Source of the DNA: Crocinitomicaceae bacterium
GTDB lineage: Bacteria; Bacteroidota; Bacteroidia; Flavobacteriales_D; Crocinitomicaceae
Length of the DNA stretch: 64,000 bases
NCBI GenBank assembly: GCA_022447585.1
Contig: JAKVAR010000006.1
Location: 558,001-622,000 of the forward strand
Direction of reading: 5' to 3'
The position numbers were made by a program, and so were the translations under genes. The notes under the pieces are model-generated. The model was not told the DNA's origin. It saw only the letters and a program-made list of their open reading frames with translations, and did not search any database. Shown piece by piece: positions 44,718 to 52,113 of the stretch. Each line of letters starts with the position of its first letter. Position 1 is the stretch's first letter.

Positions 44718-46072
44718 TTTCTATGATATAAGTTGTACGGCAATTTTGCAAGGTCATGTTCCTTCGTGACAAATAGTTTGGAAGGGCGTCCATTTAAACT
44801 AACATAAATTCGAGCGCGAATTTCGGGGTTTTCAATGAGAAATTTGTGATTTCCATAATGGAGTTTTTTTCCATGATAAAATTTCTTTAATATTTGCGCG
44901 TACTGAAGGATCATATCTGGTTGTGTTGCCATTTGATCTTCTTGCGTTTTTGTTAAGAAATTGCCGTTGTTTATTTCAGATTCGCGTCCGGTTTTAGGGT
45001 CAACCATGTAGAACGTAGCGTGCCCTTCTTTATGCATCAACATAACTCTCCATGAAAATCGGAATCCTTCTTCATTCCAGAATAAGTCTCCTGGATATAA
45101 AATATATCTAAATGGTACTAGCAGTTGGATTGCAACATAAATTATTAGTAAATAAATAGTTAAGCGTTTATTTAATCCTTTTGTCAACGATTTAGAATTT
45201 GATGATATCCTCCATTTTTTGCCACTAATTCTGTCAAGAATAGATTCATGGAATTGTACAGAAAAGAAAATGAGGGTACTAAAAATCATCACCCATGGAA
45301 ATACCCCAATTGGGAACAAATACCAAGTAGCAAGATGGAATAAAATAACAAAGAAATAGGCAAATGGTCTTGTTCTATTTGATAATAAAAAGAAGACTAT
45401 AAATAGGTCGTAAAGGCAACCGGTCCAGCTGAATACGTAAGCGAGCCATTCTTCTTGCATAAGCCAACCAACTAAGGGAATGTTATGGTGCGCTTGAAGC
45501 CATAGCTTAAGTGGTTGTGCGTTAAATAGCCAATCTGAATTTAATTTAGCGATTCCAGCAAAGATGTAGACGATGGCTAATTGAAATTTTATCAGATTGA
45601 TTGTCCATTGTTTTGTCGTAATTGCTTTTATTTTGGGCCATATCTTTACGTCAATTGAGAAATTTCGATGTGCTGGAACACATACCATAATCAACGCCAT
45701 TAAACTGACGAAATAGTAATGGTTCAAGTAGTTCGATTTATCGAGTAACTCAACATAAGAAAAGCACAAGAAAAAGGTTCCTGCGGATGCTCTATAGAAC
45801 AGACCAATTAGTATAAAAAATGATGAAATAACCAGAAGAATGAATGGAATATAGATGAGGTCTCCTTCCAATGGTTTAATCCATTCAAACCCCAGATAAC
45901 CGAAGTAGTATTTCGGATTAACATAGAGTTGCTCTATCCAACCTTTACTTATAAAGCGTAACGTCCCAAAAAGCATCAAAGCCCCAAAGATTATCCGAAA
46001 GATAATGAGTGGGGCTATTGAAGTCTCTTTAAAGGGAGAAAAATATTTATTTACATTAATCGCCATCCCCAT
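44693..46072 (-). CDS. HTTM domain membrane protein
   Basis: 459 residues. The N-terminal part has several membrane segments in the pattern of the HTTM (vitamin-K-dependent carboxylase-like) domain: LIIFRIIFGALMLFGTLRFI, FLCFSYVELLDKSNYLNHYY, LIKFQLAIVYIFAGIAKLNS. The C-terminal ~110 residues are soluble and unrecognised. HTTM proteins of bacteria have no agreed function. It overlaps both neighbours (imelysin by up to 17 bases, TonB receptor by 25), so it belongs tightly to the iron operon. ATG at 46066 is an alternative start. Confidence 0.85.
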   Translation of the reverse strand: MGMAINVNKYFSPFKETSIAPLIIFRIIFGALMLFGTLRFISKGWIEQLYVNPKYYFGYLGFEWIKPLEGDLIYIPFILLVISSFFILIGLFYRASAGTFFLCFSYVELLDKSNYLNHYYFVSLMALIMVCVPAHRNFSIDVKIWPKIKAITTKQWTINLIKFQLAIVYIFAGIAKLNSDWLFNAQPLKLWLQAHHNIPLVGWLMQEEWLAYVFSWTGCLYDLFIVFFLLSNRTRPFAYFFVILFHLATWYLFPIGVFPWVMIFSTLIFFSVQFHESILDRISGKKWRISSNSKSLTKGLNKRLTIYLLIIYVAIQLLVPFRYILYPGDLFWNEEGFRFSWRVMLMHKEGHATFYMVDPKTGRESEINNGNFLTKTQEDQMATQPDMILQYAQILKKFYHGKKLHYGNHKFLIENPEIRARIYVSLNGRPSKLFVTKEHDLAKLPYNLYHRKWIEPFNR

Positions 46073-47129
46073 CTTGATACGTAATCAATACGCCAAATGC
46101 GGAGGTCATATCTGTCTTAATGTTAACTACTTGACCTTGAACTAAATTGTATAATTCATCTAGTTGTGCCACATTGGTAGTCATTTCTGTTTCTAAGGAA
46201 CTGTTGAAAGTATCTATCTTGCTTATGATTTGACCAAATCTCGAGTTGATATTGTCCGCAAGACTTGATCTTTCTAGGCTAATTAGATATTCATGGAATC
46301 CTTGACCATTCGTGTTAGAATCATCTCCTAAGTAAACTAAACGAAGGGCTATTATACTTTCTTTAAGCAGCTCCAGAGAAATTCCGCTATGTCTAGCTTC
46401 GATGTATTCAGGTAATTGAATACCTAAACTTTGCTTCCCCAATGGAATACCAAGTTTAGCATTTTTAGCTAATTCATAATCACGGTTAAACTCATTCACT
46501 AATAAAGAGAATGCTGCTGTTGCCTCAGTTCCGGTCGATGCAATAAACGTTGATTTGTATCCAGCCCACTGCGCATTTATTGTTGCAAATTCAGATTTCA
46601 TTTTTTGAATTAAATCTAACGCATATTGAGCATAGTCTGGATTTGACGAGAAATCAGACAACGCGTTATTTCGGTAGAACAAGAAATCTAATGCAGAGAA
46701 CCCAATTGCGTCAACGTTATCAACAGAACCTAAGTTGTATCCGCCATTTGCAATGTTCAACAAAACTTGAGTTGAATCCGTAGGGTATGTGCCGGCTGAT
46801 CCTTTGAACCCGAGATCTCTCATCGGACCAAAGTCAAATATTTTAACCGTTTGCCACTGCATATATGCCGTTCTCCAGTCGTTTTTTACAATGTCAAAGT
46901 TACCCTGTGTTGGATTCCCTTGAAACGTAAGAAAACTAGATTCAAGAGAATTAATATTCGTTTCGAAGGTATTAAAAGAAGGAACAATAATGTTGTTCGC
47001 AACATCTGAAAGCATTACTCCTTTGTTGAAGGCAACTTGTTCTTCAACAGGATCTTTTTTACAACTAAAATTTATAAACAATAAAGCTGTAACTCCAATA
47101 TATAAAGTACTAATTCTCTTGAAATTCAT
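46056..47129 (-). CDS. Imelysin family lipoprotein with altered metal motif
   Basis: 357 residues. Lipoprotein signal with Cys23 (LLFINFSCKK). It is an imelysin (peptidase M75/IrpA-like) helical repeat fold: FNTFETNINSLESSFLTFQG, WRTAYMQWQTVKIFDFGPMR and a second half with YLGDDSNTNGQGFHEYLISL. The GxHxxE motif that binds metal in EfeO/IrpA relatives reads GFSALD (143-148) here, so His and Glu are replaced. It lies 3 bases downstream of the DUF4856 gene and overlaps HTTM. Likely surface or periplasmic and iron-linked, but direct metal binding at this site is doubtful. Confidence 0.85.
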   Translation of the reverse strand: MNFKRISTLYIGVTALLFINFSCKKDPVEEQVAFNKGVMLSDVANNIIVPSFNTFETNINSLESSFLTFQGNPTQGNFDIVKNDWRTAYMQWQTVKIFDFGPMRDLGFKGSAGTYPTDSTQVLLNIANGGYNLGSVDNVDAIGFSALDFLFYRNNALSDFSSNPDYAQYALDLIQKMKSEFATINAQWAGYKSTFIASTGTEATAAFSLLVNEFNRDYELAKNAKLGIPLGKQSLGIQLPEYIEARHSGISLELLKESIIALRLVYLGDDSNTNGQGFHEYLISLERSSLADNINSRFGQIISKIDTFNSSLETEMTTNVAQLDELYNLVQGQVVNIKTDMTSAFGVLITYQDGDGD

Positions 47130-47132
47130 ATT

Positions 47133-48299
47133 CTAGTATTTTGCGTCAATAGCTGCTTTAATAGCGTTAATATCTGGTACAGACATATCCCAGAAGTTTG
47201 TATTGAACATCGCCATTAAAGCAGTATGCTCAGCATTATCCATTCTTCTAGTTTCTACCGGAGCGTATCTTAAATCCCATGCAAAAGCATAAGCTTCAGA
47301 AAGTACGTGTAATAATTTGGCGTTATCAGAACCGTAGTATCCAACAGCATCATCTAAATATTTCATAGCTTGGTATGCAGAAATGTCTTCCCATTCTGTT
47401 CTAATTGCCAAAATAGCTGCATCACGATCTGCCATTACATCATTAGTAATCGCTGCTCTTCCTTTTAGGAAGTTGTCCATCATGTCCGCATTACAGTTGA
47501 TTGTAGGATCTTGCTTGTTACTATATTTTCCCCAGAAGTTTGACGGGATTGTTGTAGGAAAATCAATATCTACTCCAAAGTATCCGAAAGCCTCATCAAA
47601 GTGATGCTCCATTAATGTGTAGTATTTTCCATTAACTGGATCCACTGCTACTGTGTTATCAACGTTGATCTCAGACGGACTGAAATAGTTGTTTAACGCT
47701 TGATTCATGAAAACAGCACCCATTAATCCTTTTTCAATGATTTGAACTTGCTCAACACCATTAGCGTCAAATAAGTAAGTGCTTGATCCTGAAGTTAAAG
47801 TTCCAGCTTGACCATTTGAAGCAGTCGTAGCAAAGTCGTTACTTGCCACCGCAATGTTATCCATAAATGTTTCGAACAATGGTTGATCTATAGTGAAACA
47901 TTTGTTTTTTAATTGCTTAGTAGATGTAAACGAGAAGTTTCCGTTACCATCTCCACCAGCATTGGCAAACATATCCTTAATTACTTGCGCATCAATCACT
48001 GTAGAATTACCGGTTTTCATATAGGTAACCATTTCAGCAAGCTGATTTAGACGATCTGTTTGACCTCCATAACTTACTGTATTATTACCCGCGTCATCAG
48101 TAAATGTGAAAGTTGTAGGAATCGGATAACCTGGTGTAGGGTTAGGCGTAGGTGTCGGCGGCGCATATTGACAACTTCCATCATCTTTTTTTGCGTTTGA
48201 GTTATAATTCGTGGCATTTTCATCAGTACAACCTTCCTTTTTACAAGAAATTGCTGTAGTTGCTATGATAGCAGATAAAATAATAATAGACTTTTTCAT
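47133..48299 (-). CDS. DUF4856 domain lipoprotein
   Basis: 388 residues. Lipoprotein signal with Cys19. Directly after it comes the module CTDENATNYNSNAKKDDGSC, shared with the imelysin at 49781. A Pro-rich linker leads to the DUF4856 domain (PTTFTFTDDAGNNTVSYGGQ, GRAAITNDVMADRDAAILAI, YYGSDNAKLLHVLSEAYAFA). DUF4856 is regularly found beside imelysins; a role in iron or heme handling at the outer surface is inferred from that. It has its own promoter with the palindromic operator. Confidence 0.85.
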   Translation of the reverse strand: MKKSIIILSAIIATTAISCKKEGCTDENATNYNSNAKKDDGSCQYAPPTPTPNPTPGYPIPTTFTFTDDAGNNTVSYGGQTDRLNQLAEMVTYMKTGNSTVIDAQVIKDMFANAGGDGNGNFSFTSTKQLKNKCFTIDQPLFETFMDNIAVASNDFATTASNGQAGTLTSGSSTYLFDANGVEQVQIIEKGLMGAVFMNQALNNYFSPSEINVDNTVAVDPVNGKYYTLMEHHFDEAFGYFGVDIDFPTTIPSNFWGKYSNKQDPTINCNADMMDNFLKGRAAITNDVMADRDAAILAIRTEWEDISAYQAMKYLDDAVGYYGSDNAKLLHVLSEAYAFAWDLRYAPVETRRMDNAEHTALMAMFNTNFWDMSVPDINAIKAAIDAKY

Positions 48300-48331
48300 G
48301 TTCTCTTTGTTTGTTCAAAAAAATTTAAACA

Positions 48332-48362
48332 CAAAGGAAGTGGTTTCGTGAAGTTATAGCAA
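48332..48362 (-). promoter_or_regulatory. Promoter of the DUF4856-imelysin-HTTM-TonB part
   Basis: On the minus strand TTG (48362-48360), exactly 20 bases, then TTCCTTTG (48339-48332; one mismatch to TAnnTTTG). It is identical in design to the promoter at 51033-51063. The TTG lies at the edge of the palindrome 48361-48380. Confidence 0.7.
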
Positions 48363-48380
48363 TACCACAAAAAGGGTATT
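48361..48380. promoter_or_regulatory. Palindromic operator AATACC-N8-GGTATT, copy A
   Basis: AATACC-N8-GGTATT overlapping the -33 box. The matching site B at 51062-51081 shares GCAATACC-x-CAAA-xxx-GGTATTT-x-GAA. A likely regulator binding site; it does not look like a Fur box. Confidence 0.65.
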
Positions 48381-48405
48381 TAGAATGAATCCAAATAAAA
48401 GAAGT

Positions 48406-49770
48406 TTAAAGTGAGTTTAAAAACTCAAGCAAATAGGATCTTTCAATTGCTGGTAGATTTTTGTATGCATTTTTTGATGCTTCGCCTTCTCCACCATGCC
48501 ATAGAATTGCCTCTTCAACACTCCTGGCGCGTCCATCATGGAGTAAGAACGTGTGGTTGTTAACTGTTTTGAAAAGACCAATTCCCCAAAGAGGAGGGGT
48601 GCGCCATTCATTACCATTCGCTAAGCCATCTGGTCGGTTATCAGCTAATTCTGGACCCATGTCATGAACTAATAAATCGGTATAAGGATAAATCCGAACG
48701 TTTTTCAAAGGTTCAATGTCTCCTGCGGTTCCTGTAACATAGGATTCAACATGACATTTATTACAATTCAATGAGTTGAAAATGTTTGACCCTTTTTGAA
48801 TATTATACTCATTACTATTCCTACGAGCCGGCACACCAAGAGTCCTGCAATATAAGACAACCTTATCCAAGTCTTCGTCATTAATTTCAACAATACCACC
48901 ATTGGCTAGAAGGTCTAAATTGGATTGATTGGAGGTGTGATTTTCAGAAGAAAATAGATTTGTTTTGATTCCAAGGTCACCGTTGAAGGCCGCGGCAACT
49001 TGAGTATTAATGCTTGGCGTATTCGCTTTCCAGCCAAAACGGCCTAAGCTAATTGATCCACTATAAGCATCCATCACGTAATTTGCTTTGCCTGAAATAC
49101 CATCCCCATCTGCATCCGCTTCGTCTGCATGTGAAAGGATATCACTTTCTTCGATAATTTCCAATAGTCCTAAGCCAATCATTTGATTTCCAACCCGCGG
49201 TGAAACCATTACACCAGGGTCTATGGCACCGTAGTTGAGATTAACCATATTATAATTAGGATGACGTAAACTATATTGGACACCATCATTGAACGTGCCC
49301 GGAATTTCAGTATAGGTGATTGAGATATTTCCTTCGGGTGAGACGTTCGATATTGCACCGTCTTGGAATTGCCCTCCGTATGTTACTTCTGGGTTTCCGC
49401 CAGCAACACTTAATCGAAGTAATAATCCTTCTCCGCTGAAGGGAGCTCCTCTTCCATCACGAAAGTGACAAGAAGAACATGATCTTGCATTAAATAATGG
49501 GCCGAGGCCATCGCGCGCCGTGGTTGACGATGGTGACTCGACCCAATTTTGATTAAAAAATGAATTACCTACAAAAAAGTCTAAATTTTGATCAGTAGTC
49601 ATTCCATTAATTTTATAGGAGAATGCTAGAGAGGATTGATCAAATACGGTACAATTTCCTGCAGGTAAAACTTCTGAATATGAGGAACTGTAATATTCTC
49701 CAACTTCTTTTTTACAAGCAATTAGAATGATTGTAAGTGAAAAAATTGAAATTAAAATCGAATTCCTCAA
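48406..49770 (-). CDS. Di-heme oxidoreductase (DHOR family) lipoprotein
   Basis: 454 residues. Lipoprotein signal with Cys19. Two c-type heme sites: CSSCH at 98-102 (FNARSCSSCHFRDGRGAP) and CNKCH at 336-340 (SLNCNKCHVESY). Family motifs: ISGKANYV, GRFGWKAN, EWRTPPLWGIGL and FLLHDGRARSVEEAILWHGG. These proteins are thought to oxidise or reduce an unknown partner in the periplasm. It lies 10 bases after an imelysin gene and is followed by a gap with a second promoter. With two hemes in an iron locus, a role in Fe(II)/Fe(III) conversion is plausible but inferred. Confidence 0.9.
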   Translation of the reverse strand: MRNSILISIFSLTIILIACKKEVGEYYSSSYSEVLPAGNCTVFDQSSLAFSYKINGMTTDQNLDFFVGNSFFNQNWVESPSSTTARDGLGPLFNARSCSSCHFRDGRGAPFSGEGLLLRLSVAGGNPEVTYGGQFQDGAISNVSPEGNISITYTEIPGTFNDGVQYSLRHPNYNMVNLNYGAIDPGVMVSPRVGNQMIGLGLLEIIEESDILSHADEADADGDGISGKANYVMDAYSGSISLGRFGWKANTPSINTQVAAAFNGDLGIKTNLFSSENHTSNQSNLDLLANGGIVEINDEDLDKVVLYCRTLGVPARRNSNEYNIQKGSNIFNSLNCNKCHVESYVTGTAGDIEPLKNVRIYPYTDLLVHDMGPELADNRPDGLANGNEWRTPPLWGIGLFKTVNNHTFLLHDGRARSVEEAILWHGGEGEASKNAYKNLPAIERSYLLEFLNSL

Positions 49771-49780
49771 GTTTGGTTAT

Positions 49781-51007
49781 TTAGAATGTAATACCGAATG
49801 AATTGGCAATATTAAGAATAATTGTCTCTTCTGCAATCAAAGAATTAACAGCATCTAACACTTTTGGTCGCTCAGCAGCAAGAATTATGGCTTGATCAAA
49901 TGGCGTATACATCAAAGCTATTTTAGCTTTTGCGTCTGTTAACTGATCCACCATTAGAGTATTGTTTGAGGCGTCAATAAGACTAACAAGTGTACTTAAT
50001 GAATACCCGCTAATAACACTTCCGTCTTTATCTGTGTATGTACCAAGGTATAAATTTTCGATTCCTTGAGCATTCAATGCAATATCTCTATGTGTGTTGT
50101 CAGAAAAACAGCTGTGTTCATCTTCTTGATCCATGTTATCATAAGCAGTATACATACGTTCTCCTGATAATTCAGTTCCCGCCATAACTCGGATGCTATT
50201 GAACATTTTTCTTAATGCAGTTGTGTTATCCATACTTAACCACGTGTTTCTGTAGTTATTAGATACAGCCGGATCCCATTCATTCTTAACTTGCTCTAAC
50301 GCGCCTACTAAAAGATCAGCACAAATGTTAATGTATTCTCCTCTTCTGGCTTGATTACTTGCTGTACCACCTACTACGAAGTCAGTGTATGGGCGTGTTC
50401 CAGCTGTAGCTGCACTTAAATCTTGCCCCCAAAGTAAAAACTCAATGGCGTGGTAACCTAAACTTACATTTGTTTCACCACCAAATTCATTCGCAGAAAC
50501 TAAGCTTGTTGGATTAATAGTTGGGTAACCCGCAAGGTCATTAATAATACCTGCTGTTGCATTGCCATCTACGTAATCAACGTGAGCTTCATCCATTGGC
50601 CAGGCGTTTACTAATCCTTCTGGTCCATCAGCTGGGTTGTCAATCGGTCCATCTACGAAACGGAAAATTTCGGATTGACCATAGGATTCTCTTGAGTCCA
50701 ACCAAGCCTGTTTAGCCGCATCAAAATTAAGTTGAGTAGGATTAGAAACGAAAGTCGCAATTGAAGTTTGAAGTTCAACAGCTTGATCATAAGAATCACT
50801 ATAAACAGCAAATGCCTGGTCAGCGTACGTTTGTTTTACTTGTTGTTTTTGTGATGCATAAGGGTCAGAATTGTCAATGATGCAAGAACCGTCATCTTTA
50901 TTAGCTTCAGCATTGTAGTTTGTGGCAGCTGGATTGGTACAACCTTCCTTTTTACAGCTAATTAAGAATAGTCCTGCGCTTAGAATTATTAAAATATGCG
51001 TTTTCAT
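49781..51007 (-). CDS. Imelysin family lipoprotein with intact GxHxxE motif
   Basis: 408 residues. Lipoprotein signal with Cys18, then the module CTNPAATNYNAEANKDDGSC, then an imelysin (M75-like, IrpA-type) domain. The metal-binding motif GYHAIE (184-189) is intact, within SLGYHAIEFLLWGQDL; further motifs are WLDSRESYGQSEIFRF and GPIDNPADGPEGLVNAWPMD. IrpA/EfeO relatives bind iron at the cell surface. It is the first gene of the operon, behind a promoter/operator at 51033-51081. Confidence 0.92.
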   Translation of the reverse strand: MKTHILIILSAGLFLISCKKEGCTNPAATNYNAEANKDDGSCIIDNSDPYASQKQQVKQTYADQAFAVYSDSYDQAVELQTSIATFVSNPTQLNFDAAKQAWLDSRESYGQSEIFRFVDGPIDNPADGPEGLVNAWPMDEAHVDYVDGNATAGIINDLAGYPTINPTSLVSANEFGGETNVSLGYHAIEFLLWGQDLSAATAGTRPYTDFVVGGTASNQARRGEYINICADLLVGALEQVKNEWDPAVSNNYRNTWLSMDNTTALRKMFNSIRVMAGTELSGERMYTAYDNMDQEDEHSCFSDNTHRDIALNAQGIENLYLGTYTDKDGSVISGYSLSTLVSLIDASNNTLMVDQLTDAKAKIALMYTPFDQAIILAAERPKVLDAVNSLIAEETIILNIANSFGITF

Positions 51008-51032
51008 GTTTGAATTTTTATAAAGTTAGTTG

Positions 51033-51063
51033 CAAAGGAACTGGGTTTTTGTTTTTCCCGCAA
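51033..51063 (-). promoter_or_regulatory. Promoter of the iron operon
   Basis: On the minus strand TTG (51063-51061), exactly 20 bases, then TTCCTTTG (51040-51033), 25 bases before the imelysin ATG. Confidence 0.7.
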
Positions 51064-51081
51064 TACCTCAAAGATGGTATT
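51062..51081. promoter_or_regulatory. Palindromic operator AATACC-N8-GGTATT, copy B
   Basis: It overlaps the -33 box of the imelysin promoter and lies between the divergent imelysin and cytochrome-b561-like genes, so it could control both. Near-identical to copy A at 48361-48380. Confidence 0.65.
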
Positions 51082-51132
51082 TGGAACCATTCTAAATAAG
51101 GTGGTTTTGGTTGATTTCGTTAATTTTGATAT

Positions 51133-51690
51133 ATGAAGAATAAAAAATACAGTTTGGCCTATCGTATGCTGCATTGGGCTATTGCATTCTCAATGTTATT
51201 TATGTTGTTAACAATCTTTTTAAGATTAAACTGGATGAATAAGCATAATATGGCTGACATCATGACTGCTGGTTTGAATGAATTAAACCTTTCAATTGGT
51301 GAAGATGAAGCAATTTCAATAGCTAAATCAATTAGACGTCCAATGTGGAATTGGCATGTTTACATCGGATATGTTTTAGTTGGCCTGTATTGTTTACGCA
51401 TGATTTTAATGGTTAAAGAAGGTTGGAAGTTTTCCTTTAATGGTAAATTGAAAGAAAAGTTTCAGTCTTGGAGTTATGCGTTATTTTATCTTCTCTTAGC
51501 TTCAGCGTTAATTTCAGGATTGATAATTGAATTTGGACCACGCGAATACAAGCATACTACCGAAGAGTTTCATGAATTGTCCTTGTATTGGTTAGTTGTA
51601 TTTATTGTAATTCACTTTGTAGGATTGATTATTGCCGAGAGGTATGATAATAAAGGAGTCGTTAATAAAATGATTACAGGGCGAGATTAG
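51133..51690 (+). CDS. Cytochrome b561-like membrane protein
   Basis: 185 residues with four membrane segments. Likely heme-ligand His residues are in YRMLHWAIAFSMLF, MWNWHVYIGYVLVGLY, TTEEFHELSLYWLVV and FIVIHFVGL. This fits the cytochrome b561 / Ni-Fe hydrogenase b-type family, which passes electrons across the inner membrane. It diverges from the iron operon across the shared operator, so it might supply electrons for iron or heme redox steps there (inference). It is followed by a hairpin terminator and copy 2 of the 64-base repeat. Confidence 0.87.
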   Translation: MKNKKYSLAYRMLHWAIAFSMLFMLLTIFLRLNWMNKHNMADIMTAGLNELNLSIGEDEAISIAKSIRRPMWNWHVYIGYVLVGLYCLRMILMVKEGWKFSFNGKLKEKFQSWSYALFYLLLASALISGLIIEFGPREYKHTTEEFHELSLYWLVVFIVIHFVGLIIAERYDNKGVVNKMITGRD

Positions 51691-51714
51691 AACGCGCTAT
51701 TAAAGAAAATCACG

Positions 51715-51740
51715 GGAAGGTGAGTTATACTTATCTTCCT
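51715..51740 (+). terminator. Terminator of the cytochrome b561-like gene
   Basis: An 11-bp stem GGAAGGTGAGT/ACTTATCTTCC with two G-U pairs and loop TAT, followed by TTATTTG. The repeat copy 2 starts 6 bases on. Confidence 0.7.
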
Positions 51741-51745
51741 TATTT

Positions 51746-51809
51746 GTGTGTTTAAACGGGCTATTCTCTGTATCTTTTTAACAAAAGGATGCCGCTACTA
51801 TCCCTAACG
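51746..51809 (+). repeat. 64-base intergenic repeat, copy 2
   Basis: 57/64 identical to 42191-42254, same orientation and same position behind a terminator. The central hairpin ATCTTTTT...AAAAGGAT is kept. Confidence 0.85.
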
Positions 51810-52066
51810 TGTCGATGTTTATATTCGGAATTGTTTTAATTAACGGTTTTAAAAGTAGAATTAGGTTTAGGTCAAAGGACAGCGCATAGCATTAGAAAGA
51901 AGTAGAGCGAATTCAAAATTGCTAAAATTGGAGAAAGTTCGAAATGCAATTAAGAAATCATTGACAATTTCAATTTTCAAAAGCGTAGCTGAATTGACAA
52001 ATACAGCGCTAGATTTTTTGAACACTTTTTTATCTTTTGAAAAAAGTGTTGTAAGAATTATGATGT

Positions 52067-52098
52067 AAAAAAGGGAGCTGAAAACAGCTCCCTTTTTT
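52067..52098 (-). terminator. Terminator of lepA
   Basis: AAAAAAGGGAGCTG-AAAA-CAGCTCCCTTTTTT, 15 bases past the lepA stop; the symmetric A/T tails allow termination in both directions. Confidence 0.92.
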
Positions 52099-52113
52099 GT
52101 TATATCAATAATT

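Larger units (their letters stand above)
51691..52113. other. Non-coding stretch between the b561-like gene and lepA
   Basis: It contains a terminator (51715-51740), the second copy of the 64-base repeat (51746-51809), a hairpin at 52021-52050 (AACACTTTTTT/AAAAAAGTGTT) and the lepA terminator (52067-52098). About 200 AT-rich bases (51815-52020) show no gene. An open frame of 84 codons on the minus strand (51867-52121) spans both hairpins and the lepA stop and is unlikely to be real. Confidence 0.55.
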
